A stretch of 64,000 nucleotides of DNA, from positions 2,914,001 to 2,978,000 of the forward strand of contig OZ245013.1 of assembly GCA_965223675.1 (NCBI GenBank), given 5' to 3'. Source of the DNA: JAGQKC01 sp965223675. Its GTDB lineage: Bacteria > Nitrospirota > Nitrospiria > Nitrospirales > UBA8639. The position numbers and the translations under genes were made by a program. Shown here one piece after another: positions 1 through 7,700 of this stretch. Each line of letters begins with the position of its first letter. The stretch's first letter is position 1. A model generated the notes under the pieces. The model had not been told where the DNA came from, ran no database searches, and saw only the letters and a list, made by a program, of their open reading frames with translations.

Positions 1-1
1 C

Positions 2-175
2 TCAACCGTCTTTCCCAGCAAAGACGATATGAAGCTGTGGGATAGCCTCACACTGGATCAAAAGAAAGCGGTTGAACGCCGCGACGTGGAAGAAGGCGAG
101 GCCAGTGGTTTGGCTGAACCCTGCACCATGGCCGATATTCTTGCCGAAGTTAAAGCCGAAATGAATGGTGGATGA
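2..175 (+). CDS. C-terminal fragment of a small hypothetical protein, possibly an antitoxin
   Basis: An open frame enters from the left edge and stops with TGA at 173-175, leaving 57 residues. An internal ATG at 29 could also be the true start, giving a 48-residue protein. The sequence is acidic and helical, with the segments DDMKLWDSLTLDQKK and MADILAEVKAEM. This resembles small addiction-module antitoxins in size and composition, but I cannot name a family. The convergent HigBA pair next to it fits a toxin-antitoxin neighbourhood. No partner toxin lies downstream, so any partner would be outside the window. Confidence 0.45.
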   Translation, partial: STVFPSKDDMKLWDSLTLDQKKAVERRDVEEGEASGLAEPCTMADILAEVKAEMNGG

Positions 176-208
176 CCTACAGGCGTTTAGGCTTTGTTTT
201 CCACAGTC

Positions 209-508
209 CTACATGGGCATCGCTTCAACTTTCGGAAAGCGCTTCACCTTGATCGAGCGAGCGGTCTTCTGAACCTTCGCCAGATCATAGGCAAACTGCA
301 TGCGCATCCAATGTTCCGTAGTCGAGCCAAAGGCTTTGGAAAGCCTGACGGCCATTTCCGGTGACAGATCAGCTTTTTCATTGACCAGCCGTGACAGTGT
401 GGTGCGATCGACGCCTAAGCGGTCGGCACTTTCGCTGAGATTTAGACCCGTAGCTTCAATCGCGTGTTTGGCGATCTTGCCCGGATGTACGGGGTTCTTC
501 ATAGTCAT
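209..508 (-). CDS. higA: HigA-family antitoxin (XRE helix-turn-helix)
   Basis: This 99-residue protein fits the HigA/VapI antitoxin family. It starts with the characteristic NPVHPGKI segment, followed by an XRE helix-turn-helix at about residues 22-60 (NLSESADRLGVDRTTLSRLV) and the segment SPEMAVRLSKAFG. Members bind and neutralise a HigB ribonuclease and repress their own promoter. The gene lies 24 bases downstream of higB on the same strand, the toxin-first order typical of higBA. The C-terminal tail (about residues 75-99) is basic and could contact toxin or DNA. The family call is firm. Function in this organism is inferred. Confidence 0.9.
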   Translation of the reverse strand: MTMKNPVHPGKIAKHAIEATGLNLSESADRLGVDRTTLSRLVNEKADLSPEMAVRLSKAFGSTTEHWMRMQFAYDLAKVQKTARSIKVKRFPKVEAMPM

Positions 509-532
509 AATCGTCTTACCCTTCGTTTGTGT

Positions 533-811
533 TCAATGATAGTCGATTAAATCGACATCAAAGACTTTCCCATCTTTAAATCGAAAGATGATCCGGTGAT
601 TACGCGAGACGGATACACTGTAAAATCCGCGAAGATTGCCAGTATGCCGATGCAAGCCAAACCCGAGAATATCGAGTTCCTGAACCGTCTCAGCCGTATC
701 AAGGATCGAGAGATACAGTTCGGCTTTCTCGGCAATATCCGTGCGTAATCCGCTCCGGTCGCCTTTGTCGTAGAGCTTTTTTAAGCCACGATGCTTAAAA
801 TTCTCAATCAT
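533..811 (-). CDS. higB: HigB-family toxin, RelE-superfamily mRNA interferase
   Basis: This 92-residue protein matches the HigB/RelE plasmid-maintenance toxin family. It has the core GLHRHTGNLRGFYSVSVS followed by NHRIIFRFKDGKVFDVDLIDYH at the C-terminus. Such toxins cut mRNA on the ribosome. I chose the ATG at 809-811 (MIENFKHRG) because HigB proteins usually begin I-x-S/N-F-x-H/D-x-G-L. An upstream in-frame start at 838 would add nine unusual residues. The gene precedes higA by 24 bases, so the pair is probably one transcript repressed by the HigB-HigA complex. Confidence 0.9.
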   Translation of the reverse strand: MIENFKHRGLKKLYDKGDRSGLRTDIAEKAELYLSILDTAETVQELDILGFGLHRHTGNLRGFYSVSVSRNHRIIFRFKDGKVFDVDLIDYH

Positions 812-947
812 ATGGTATTGTAGCGCGTAACGCCACACTCAGCAAGTTGTTTTTTGGGGAAAATTAAACTATTGAAAGGCTTGGCAAAAGATGGGGTGGT
901 TTGTCGTAATCTATATTATCACTCAATGTCATTGTTCTTTCTCATCT

Positions 948-1466
948 TTACTCAATTCTCCACGTCTGCTTCATCTCTAACATTTTTTTACTATTCGCAT
1001 TTATTCTAATTATCGTGTCATATTCCAATGAATCGCCTTCAACATTGGAACCTCGCACTTGAGATTTTTCAAAGGTTAGCTCATAAGCTCCACGATCCTC
1101 AATAAGATTCCAATCCAATAGTTGTTTTTTGACTTTAGCTACATCCTCGTCCAACTCTTCAACTGTTGCTCCACAATTAAACTCGTGGGCAATATCGTTA
1201 CGACGTTCTCTCATCGCGTCGAGGCTTGTAAAATCGAGAAGGCGACCATATTTATTCAACATCTCAAGCCGGTTCTTCATCTTACGGCCTCGCTTATAAT
1301 CCTCAGGCGTCATTACAACCTCAAGCGCTTCGTCTAATATGGAGAGTAAATCGACATACAACAAGGATGCAGCCGTGTTACGGATGATGGGATCGCGAAG
1401 GGTCATGTTCGGCCCCATAAAGTCGAAACACACGCTCCAATGCGTAAGAAGTGTCTTGCGTAACAT
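948..1466 (-). CDS. Hypothetical protein with a HEPN-like RxxxxH motif
   Basis: This is a protein of about 172 residues, mostly helical. It contains RRNDIAHEF, an R-N-D-I-A-H signature of the RxxxxH type found in HEPN RNases and in related DUF4145-like proteins. The upstream segment AASLLYVDLLSILDEALE fits the first HEPN helix. HEPN proteins often act as RNA-cleaving toxins or defence effectors. Assignment to an active HEPN nuclease is inference from one motif. The start is uncertain: ATG at 1466 is used, but an in-frame TTG at 1517 would give 189 residues. It lies about 140 bases downstream of higBA on the same strand and is separate from it. Confidence 0.55.
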   Translation of the reverse strand: MLRKTLLTHWSVCFDFMGPNMTLRDPIIRNTAASLLYVDLLSILDEALEVVMTPEDYKRGRKMKNRLEMLNKYGRLLDFTSLDAMRERRNDIAHEFNCGATVEELDEDVAKVKKQLLDWNLIEDRGAYELTFEKSQVRGSNVEGDSLEYDTIIRINANSKKMLEMKQTWRIE

Positions 1467-1653
1467 GAACGTATGCCATATATCGGCAACTGTCACAGTA
1501 ATATCTCTGATGTGCAACTACGGGGAAAAACGAAAGCCTTTCCTATGGGCTTTTGCATGCCTTCCCTATTTTCCTGAATGACGTTATCACACCCTATAGT
1601 TTTTACGTTGTCGTTGCATTTTAATATCCTACTTGTCACCAACTTTAGGATTA

Positions 1654-2040
1654 CTAAAACATCGTATTGTCGTGGGCGGATGTCTCTGGAATGACTTGTA
1701 AGACATCCCAGTGTTCAACCACTTTTCCATTTTCATCAAAGCGGAAGATATCGATACTCGCATAATCATGATCCCCTGGCCATTCTTGATAACAATGCAG
1801 CACCACATAATCCCCTTCGGCCACAGAACGTTTCACATGCACACGCTTGTCTGGATACTCTTTTGCGCTTTTTTCGAAAAACTCAATAAACGCCTCCTTC
1901 CCATCACCGACGAGAGGGTTATGCTGAATATAGACGTCGCCAACAAACTTCTCTACCGCATCAGCCGGCTTACCTTGATTAAACATCAAATCATAGAAGC
2001 TCATGGCGTTTTTCTTGTTCTGTTCAAGTTGATCATTCAT
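1654..2040 (-). CDS. SnoaL-like (NTF2-fold) protein
   Basis: This 128-residue protein has the pattern of SnoaL-like predicted ester cyclases in the NTF2 superfamily: an N-terminal helix (NKKNAMSFYDLMFNQGKP), then VGDVYIQHNPLVGDGKEAF, and a C-terminal sheet with DIFRFDENGKVVEHWDVLQ. The fold forms a cone-shaped pocket. Substrates in this branch are generally unknown, so no reaction is assigned. The full domain is present at the usual length. A Shine-Dalgarno CAGGAGGG lies about eight bases before the ATG. The gene stands alone between unrelated genes on the same strand. Confidence 0.8.
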   Translation of the reverse strand: MNDQLEQNKKNAMSFYDLMFNQGKPADAVEKFVGDVYIQHNPLVGDGKEAFIEFFEKSAKEYPDKRVHVKRSVAEGDYVVLHCYQEWPGDHDYASIDIFRFDENGKVVEHWDVLQVIPETSAHDNTMF

Positions 2041-2185
2041 GGCAGTAACCCTCCTGTGGTCCAGATAAATTAACTGAAACCTTATAGGCAGGAATTTATC
2101 AGAATAATCGTTATTTTTGGAAAGCTGTACGAATGAACAAGTTGAGGGTGACAGAGAGGTGGGTAACCAGAAATTCAGATGAGGG

Positions 2186-2368
2186 CTATAGCGTTTCTCG
2201 GATTTTCAACCCTCGATAGCTGCTTTCAAGAACTTTTTTGAAGAACCGAAGTACATCAGCTAAATCAAACCAGAAGCCGCAATTGATACAACGCGCGTGG
2301 ATGCGCTGCGCGAGTGTGGCGTAGTGACGCTCGACTAACATCGTACCTTGGCATTTGAGACAGGTCAT
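2186..2368 (-). CDS. Small zinc-ribbon-like hypothetical protein
   Basis: This 60-residue protein has two CxxC pairs, CLKC near the N-terminus and CINC at about residues 28-31, in the spacing of a zinc ribbon. The C-terminal half is basic and helical (DVLRFFKKVLESSYRGLKIRE). The paired cysteines argue for a real gene, since random reading frames rarely preserve them. The Shine-Dalgarno is weak and no family can be named. It could bind nucleic acid or a protein partner. Confidence 0.5.
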   Translation of the reverse strand: MTCLKCQGTMLVERHYATLAQRIHARCINCGFWFDLADVLRFFKKVLESSYRGLKIRETL

Positions 2369-2460
2369 AACAGCAACTTAACCTTGAGAACCATGGAATC
2401 ATTGTGATCATCGTTACTCTTCAGCCTACATCAGGGATAGTAGCATTCGTCAACCCCGCA

Positions 2461-2762
2461 GGGAATGTTGAAAAAAGCCGCCAGCGGCGTTCTCACCCTT
2501 CCGCCGTCCGGGTATCGCCATGAATTCTGTGAGGGAACCTGCGCTGTGTTAGGGCAATCATTCAGCACCATGCGTCTCGGTTGCGCGAAAGTCCCGTGCT
2601 CACGTCTAGAGTGAATCAAACGTCCGTATCAAGCACGTCACATTACGCTCTGCGCGCAGTACGACGGTAAACTATCGGACATTTCTTGAATCGGCTCTAG
2701 CCAGTACGCTCCGCGCGTCAAAACGGTTGCGGCCTTGCTAAACGGACTTATTTGAACATTCC
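2461..2762. repeat. MITE-like dispersed repeat, copy 1 (composite)
   Basis: The segment begins GGAATGTTGAAAAAAGC and ends TTATTTGAACATTCC, so its ends form imperfect terminal inverted repeats. Inside are GCCAGCGGCGTTCTC near the left end, CCAGTACGCTCCGCGCGT near the right end, and GCGGCCTTGCTAAAC. The same blocks occur in the same order at 7470-7591. This copy is about 300 bases, roughly 180 longer than the other. The extra interior contains a second CCGTGCTCACGT block, suggesting nested or tandem insertion. A 62-residue minus-strand reading frame inside it is a by-product of the repeat. Confidence 0.7.
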
Positions 2763-2852
2763 CTCCTATTCATGAGATAGGCCTCACGCTAAAACTTGGC
2801 CTAAGCACTGTTGGCTGAGAAAAGGATCTGGAATTTGTGTGGGGGTTTGTAG

Positions 2853-3053
2853 CTAACGAAGGCGATTGAGGATCACGGCTATACAGCCTGCCAGGAGCCC
2901 TCCTCCAAAGATGGTGAGGCCCATCGACAAAATGCCTTCAAATGTCGTGGACGAGGGCGACCCATACACAAGATCTCGCACACCTCCTTGAACGAGTAGG
3001 ACTGCCAGGGTTGTGAGCGAACCCATTCCAAACCACCAGGCAAATGTTCGCAC
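2853..3053 (-). CDS. Small membrane protein with two predicted transmembrane helices
   Basis: This 66-residue hydrophobic protein has one helix near residues 5-23 (FGMGSLTTLAVLLVQ) and a second at about 43-62 (LSMGLTIFGGGLLAGCIAVI), joined by a short polar loop and ending NRLR. The Arg-rich C-terminus suggests that end is cytoplasmic. No family is recognised and neighbours give no clue. Small two-helix proteins of this type can be accessory subunits or stress proteins, but nothing here decides that. Confidence in a real gene is moderate because the hydrophobic pattern is coherent. Confidence 0.5.
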   Translation of the reverse strand: MRTFAWWFGMGSLTTLAVLLVQGGVRDLVYGSPSSTTFEGILSMGLTIFGGGLLAGCIAVILNRLR

Positions 3054-3181
3054 AGGATCCCTTTAAGTTGAAGAGTTCTGTTAGGTATCGGGCAGTATGA
3101 AACGCTTGCTAGAGCAATCGTTTCAATGTAACGAAGGGATTTAAACCTGTCAATTAAAAGAGCAAATCAATGCGTGACCAA

Positions 3182-4339
3182 TCAAGATTGGTGTGCAGTT
3201 TCGAGATTTCCTCGAGACTTCAGACCATGGTGAAGGAAGATAGAAACACTGTTTGCGGCATTATTCGCAATGGCTAAGCCTGGTTGTTCATCTCGCCCCG
3301 TCGCGATCACTAATGACGTCAGTGCAAAGGGCCCATGAGGTGTGGGGTAGTGCCGAGGCGGATAGTGAAAAGTCCCATCGCCCTTTCCAAACAACAACGA
3401 CATACTGCCCGATTGAATGTTGACCACGGCAACATCGGAAAGCTTATCACCATCAAAATCGTACGCTAAACCATGATTGGGTCCTGCATCACCACCTGAG
3501 TCTTTCCCTTCCTGAAAGGTGCCATCCCCATTGCCAAGAAAGACGGTTATCGTATTCATCTCTCCATTCACCACTAACAAATCAAGGATCTGATCGCTAT
3601 CAAAATCTGCGAATGACACTCCAAGAGGACGCTTGCCTGTCCGATAATCGGTGGGAGACTCAAACGTACCATCACCATTTCCTGGCCAGATCGATACGGC
3701 GTGGCTCATAGGCCCGCCGTTGCTCACGGCCAAATCAAGATGTTCATCACCATTGAAATCTGCCGCATGCACGGAAGTGGGTGTATCCCCATATTCATAC
3801 AGGGCTCCAAGTCGAAATTTCCCATTCCCCATCCCTAATAAGACTTGCAATTTGTCATTGCGCAGGGCCACCACGAGATCAGGCAACATATCCTCATTGT
3901 AATCACCATTGGCTATATCAACGGGTGTACGATGCACTGGATACTGCGCCCCACGAATGAACGTTCCGTTCCCCCGACCCGCAAATATCAACACTTGACC
4001 GCTTCCCGAACACGCTACGGCTAAATCCTCATGTTGATCTAAGTCAAAATCATCCACGACTAAATTTCGTGGCTCTTGACAAGCCCGCACCGTCTTTTGT
4101 TCTTGAAAACTTCCATCACCATTTCCAAGTAGAACCGATAATGAGTTCCCTTGTATATTGCTGGTGATGAGATCACCAAATCCATCACCATTAAAGTCAC
4201 CTGATTTAATTGATGTCGGATTTTTTCCTACGGGATAGGTTTTATACAAATAGACGAGGTCAGGCGGAAGATAATTTTCCTGCTTGGGGCAGCCAACAAA
4301 TACTACGAAAACGAAAAAGAGCAAGAGAAATCGAGTCAT
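3182..4339 (-). CDS. FG-GAP/VCBS-repeat lipoprotein, predicted beta-propeller
   Basis: This 385-residue protein starts with a signal peptide (MTRFLLLFFVFVVFVGC) whose FVGC end looks like a lipobox, predicting a lipoprotein anchored at Cys17. The rest is a string of repeats of about 49 residues, each with a Ca-binding-like DxNxDxxxDL motif: GDFNGDGFGDLI, DDFDLDQHEDLAVA, GDYNEDMLPDLVVA, ADFNGDEHLDLAVS, ADFDSDQILDLLVV and YDFDGDKLSDVAVV. GNGDGTF blocks alternate with them. This is the FG-GAP/VCBS pattern of integrin-like seven-bladed propellers. Such proteins are extracytoplasmic, and binding or adhesion roles are common but not proven. It has no operon partner. Confidence 0.85.
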   Translation of the reverse strand: MTRFLLLFFVFVVFVGCPKQENYLPPDLVYLYKTYPVGKNPTSIKSGDFNGDGFGDLITSNIQGNSLSVLLGNGDGSFQEQKTVRACQEPRNLVVDDFDLDQHEDLAVACSGSGQVLIFAGRGNGTFIRGAQYPVHRTPVDIANGDYNEDMLPDLVVALRNDKLQVLLGMGNGKFRLGALYEYGDTPTSVHAADFNGDEHLDLAVSNGGPMSHAVSIWPGNGDGTFESPTDYRTGKRPLGVSFADFDSDQILDLLVVNGEMNTITVFLGNGDGTFQEGKDSGGDAGPNHGLAYDFDGDKLSDVAVVNIQSGSMSLLFGKGDGTFHYPPRHYPTPHGPFALTSLVIATGRDEQPGLAIANNAANSVSIFLHHGLKSRGNLETAHQS

Positions 4340-4632
4340 GAATAGCTATTTGGTTAGAGGGCAGTACAGATCCCACTATCTAAACAATCTCTTGGACTCA
4401 TTTCGACGAGGGTAGATAATGGTGAGACTCCTGGAGAATTTTCCCAGTAAACACCAGCCAGTATACGAGGTTTCCTAGGCCTTGTAAAACATTCTCTTCC
4501 CGTATAGACCCATAAAATTGGCGCGACATAGATATAAAGATCCGCCTTTTCCAAAATCACAGGGACTTATACTTGGAGACTAGGAGAAGAATGTGGTATA
4601 GAATTGGTTCAAAATTTGATGAGGAGGACGTA

Positions 4633-4968
4633 ATGTCAGATAACGGCAAGAAAAAAATTGACCTCAGTATGTACGGTGTGGCTGAAATCCTGAAATGGTG
4701 TGTTGACCGTAATAATGGTCGAATTCCAGGAACAGATACCGAGGGCTTTAAGAAAATGCAGGAAGCCTTAGCTGAAAAGCCAAAAATTGGTGATTACTTT
4801 ACACTTGATGCATTTTGGAAGACGCGGAAAACTTTTGAATTTACTCCCGAAGAGATCGTGATTATTGATCGATGCCTGTACGATATCCCGAATTTTGATG
4901 GTGCCCAATTACCACAAATCCGGTATAAGTTTTGGCCAACACAAGAAGAGCTTGCCGCTTCGTCATAA
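4633..4968 (+). CDS. Conserved-looking hypothetical protein, 111 aa
   Basis: The protein is soluble, slightly acidic and without obvious membrane segments or metal motifs. It begins MSDNGKKKIDLSMYGVAEIL and contains KTFEFTPEEIVIIDRCLYDI and a proline-rich end (QIRYKFWPTQEELAASS). I chose the ATG at 4633 because GAGGAGG stands about six bases upstream. The reading frame extends 20 codons further but has no comparable ribosome site there. No family is recognised. It lies between a divergent lipoprotein gene and a convergent protease gene, which gives no functional hint. Confidence 0.6.
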   Translation: MSDNGKKKIDLSMYGVAEILKWCVDRNNGRIPGTDTEGFKKMQEALAEKPKIGDYFTLDAFWKTRKTFEFTPEEIVIIDRCLYDIPNFDGAQLPQIRYKFWPTQEELAASS

Positions 4969-5029
4969 GCATCAGGGCTCAGGGAACTCGGTCGCTCATC
5001 TCCAAGAGCACACCTCACTCTCATACGGC

Positions 5030-5695
5030 CTACCACCACTGCCACTCCTCCGTCACCAACACATGAATGCCTAAGACAAAGTTTGTGAGGCCGTGCGCGA
5101 GGATGCACGGCCAAAGACGACGGGTCTGGTATAACAAGACGTTGTACAATGCTCCGGCCATCATTCCTGCCAACCAGAGATTGTGTTCTAGACCGAATAA
5201 GATCACCGTGGCTGCGAATGAGCCAATGGTAAAAGTCCCGAGTGGAATCACGTTAAAACGAGTATCGATAATCCAGCGAATGAGAAAGGAACGCCAAAAG
5301 AGTTCCTCCATGACAGGCACGACAACGGATGCGCCAAATAGCCGAAAGCCCGCCAGCAACATCCCCATGCCATTCGCCTGTTCGAAAGGATTGTAATCGC
5401 TCATCTCACCTTGAATAGCCCAAGGCCAATCCATTCGCACCCACAAAAAATACACGAGCAAGCCGATACCTACGACAGACAAGCCTTCTGTCCAACTGAT
5501 TAGAATTGGACTTTTGAGTTCTTCAAATTGTGACCAGAAGAAGAGGAGTAATCCCCCCACCACCAGAATTTTGACAGGATACACCCATAGTTCAATCCCT
5601 GAAGCCTGTTCGCCAGCCGGGAAAAACATGGTCAGCAATGGCACTGATGCAATAAAGCCCATATAGACAGCAAATGGCAAAATACGAGGCCACAT
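5030..5695 (-). CDS. CPBP-family intramembrane glutamic endopeptidase (CAAX-protease-like)
   Basis: This 221-residue polytopic membrane protein carries the three signatures of the CPBP/Rce1 (formerly Abi) family. These are EELFWRSFLIRW (the EExxxR motif, about residues 131-142), FGLEHNLWLAG (FxxxH) and ILAHGLTNF (HxxxN) near the C-terminus. The paired Glu, Arg and the two His residues form the predicted intramembrane active site. Family members include bacteriocin-immunity and processing proteases, so the substrate cannot be stated. About seven hydrophobic segments are visible. It stands alone on the minus strand. Confidence 0.85.
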   Translation of the reverse strand: MWPRILPFAVYMGFIASVPLLTMFFPAGEQASGIELWVYPVKILVVGGLLLFFWSQFEELKSPILISWTEGLSVVGIGLLVYFLWVRMDWPWAIQGEMSDYNPFEQANGMGMLLAGFRLFGASVVVPVMEELFWRSFLIRWIIDTRFNVIPLGTFTIGSFAATVILFGLEHNLWLAGMMAGALYNVLLYQTRRLWPCILAHGLTNFVLGIHVLVTEEWQWW

Positions 5696-5840
5696 TTTAA
5701 AACACTCCGTAACGGGTTAAGGGTGATGACGAATCAATCGATGAGAACATCATATGTTAAGACGCGATTGAACTTCGGTCTCCCTCGTCTGGAACCTGAG
5801 ACGACTTAACGAACATGAACTCCTCTGAAATAATTTGAGA

Positions 5841-7403
5841 CTAGCCCTGGCCTTGCAGGACATCAAGTGGAGAATAATCGTCAGTCAAAATGATGCCCGG
5901 ATCCAATTGTATCGGTGAAGTGGCGTGGAAATACATGAGCGTTTCATCGGGAAGTCGACCTTCATTCACTGCCTGGATCAGCGTGATAGTAAAAGACGGT
6001 TTGCTCATCTGAGACACCCCAGAACCGGAAAAAAAGAGCAAATTCACGGACCCAGAACTTGTGGGCAGCCATTCAGGCCCAGCCACACTAAAAATCTCAA
6101 TATTCGGAAATGCCGTTTGCATACTCGCAAAGACGGCTCGCGCCCTGCGAATATCGGTTGTGGCACCGGAGGAAGCGAGATTGACTGACACAGCCCCATT
6201 CTCTGTGAGGTGAGAACGCAGTTCGTGAAAAAACTCTTTGGTCGTGACATGAAACGGGATGAGATGCCGCGCAAACACATCAACCCACACGAGGTCATAG
6301 ACATTCGAAGTCGAGCGCAAAAAGGTACGAGCATCTTGAACGTGCACATGATGATTTGCTGGAGGCGTGTACTTAAAAAATTCTTCGGCCATCCGGACAA
6401 CCGATGGGTCCATCTCCACAACGTCTAATTCCAGATCTGGCCAATATTGCGCTAACCACTTTGCGAGCGACCCTCCCCCATGACCAAGGATCAAACCTCG
6501 TTTAGGATTCTCGACTAAAGGCAGATGTCCCATCATCACTTGACTATAAGGCAGCGCTAAATTGGTGGGGGCATTTTTCTCCATGACAGCATGATACGTG
6601 CGATTGAGAATAAGATATCGAAATCGATCGCTGTCCCGGACTCGAACCTGTTGATAGGGACTATCTTCTTGATAGAGCGCAGGCGGTAGCGCGAGGACGG
6701 GATGTAAGCTATACCAACCAAGAAAGGGGAACGATCCAAGAAGAAAGAGTAACAGCGCAACAACCGTACGACTCCACCGCTGCCTCCAAGCCCACCAAGT
6801 CCATACCATACCCAAGGCTGCTTGGGCGAACCCTAATACGGCAACAAGCGACATACTCCCGAGCCATGTCAGGAGGTAAAAAGAAGTGCCCCACGTTCCA
6901 ACTAAGCTCCCGATCGTTGAAACCGCAATCATACTACCCGTATGTCGTCCAAGATGACCCATATCGGCAATGGCAAGGCGCAGCAATGCCGGCAGTACTC
7001 CGCTCAAACAGAATGCTGGGACACCTAGTAACGCACCGGCCGCGAGACATGGCCCCCAACGAGGATCATCAAGCCAAGTTGAAACCTTAAGCACCACAGG
7101 TTGTCCGACCCAGGCAAGCAATAGTGTCCATGTGCCGGACACCAGTAAGAGGAGAGCCAGGACCAAAATTGGAGAACGTCGGTCTGCTAACCATCCACCT
7201 GTGGCATATCCACTACTCATCGCGGCCAACACGACTCCGATAAGTGCACCCCAAACAAAAATAGAGCTACCAAACACTGGCGCCAACAAGCGACTCCCGA
7301 CAATTTCGAGCGCCATGACGATGGCTCCGGTCGTAAAGGCTGTACTGAAATACCACAGGCGAGAAGGAAATTGTTGTTGGTCCGGTGCAGTACTCATGTT
7401 CAT
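5841..7403 (-). CDS. Membrane-fused spermidine-synthase-like protein
   Basis: This 520-residue protein has two parts. Residues of about 15-235 are strongly hydrophobic, with several transmembrane helices resembling the major-facilitator-like half found in fused polyamine synthase homologues. From about 245 onward it has a spermidine synthase/SAM-binding-type Rossmann fold with LGHGGGSLAKWLAQ, the acidic strand end DVVEMDP, and VWVDVF. In true spermidine synthases this domain transfers aminopropyl groups from decarboxylated SAM. Membrane-fused versions are widespread and their reaction is unclear, so I do not claim polyamine synthesis. No polyamine genes lie nearby. The first or second Met (7403 or 7397) may be the start. 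Confidence 0.8.
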   Translation of the reverse strand: MNMSTAPDQQQFPSRLWYFSTAFTTGAIVMALEIVGSRLLAPVFGSSIFVWGALIGVVLAAMSSGYATGGWLADRRSPILVLALLLLVSGTWTLLLAWVGQPVVLKVSTWLDDPRWGPCLAAGALLGVPAFCLSGVLPALLRLAIADMGHLGRHTGSMIAVSTIGSLVGTWGTSFYLLTWLGSMSLVAVLGFAQAALGMVWTWWAWRQRWSRTVVALLLFLLGSFPFLGWYSLHPVLALPPALYQEDSPYQQVRVRDSDRFRYLILNRTYHAVMEKNAPTNLALPYSQVMMGHLPLVENPKRGLILGHGGGSLAKWLAQYWPDLELDVVEMDPSVVRMAEEFFKYTPPANHHVHVQDARTFLRSTSNVYDLVWVDVFARHLIPFHVTTKEFFHELRSHLTENGAVSVNLASSGATTDIRRARAVFASMQTAFPNIEIFSVAGPEWLPTSSGSVNLLFFSGSGVSQMSKPSFTITLIQAVNEGRLPDETLMYFHATSPIQLDPGIILTDDYSPLDVLQGQG

Positions 7404-7469
7404 CAGGAATTAATTGGCAAAAGGACTGGATGCTAAAGCAACCACGAGGGGGTGTCAATCACATACAGG

Positions 7470-7591
7470 GGTCTGTTGAAAAAAGCGGTCAGCGGCGTTC
7501 TCGCCATTTTTCCGTGCTCACGTATTGCCAGTACGCTCCGCGCGTAAAAATAGCTGTGGCCTTGCTGAACAGACTTTTTTGAACCGACCCG
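7470..7591. repeat. MITE-like dispersed repeat, copy 2
   Basis: A 120-base element lies between two divergent genes. It opens GTCTGTTGAAAAAAGC and closes TTTTTTGAACCGACC, giving imperfect terminal inverted repeats of about 17 bases. Between them are GTCAGCGGCGTTCTCGCC, CCGTGCTCACGT, CCAGTACGCTCCGCGCGT and GGCCTTGCTGAAC, in the same order as at 2461-2762. It has no coding capacity. A short non-autonomous mobile element or fold-back repeat is likely. Confidence 0.75.
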
Positions 7592-7700
7592 AAGCTTCTC
7601 ATGCCCAACGTCTTCCTGGTGAAATATGACCTTTGATCTCTTCATTATTCAACACTCTCTACATAGATTCCTTAGAAGAGTTACGGTAGAATCCGATTGA

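Noticed and set aside
2431..2619. A 62-residue minus-strand reading frame
   Set aside because: It lies within the MITE-like repeat and reads as repeat sequence.
4354..4560. A 68-residue minus-strand reading frame after the lipoprotein gene
   Set aside because: No ribosome site and no protein-like features. It lies in an intergenic gap.
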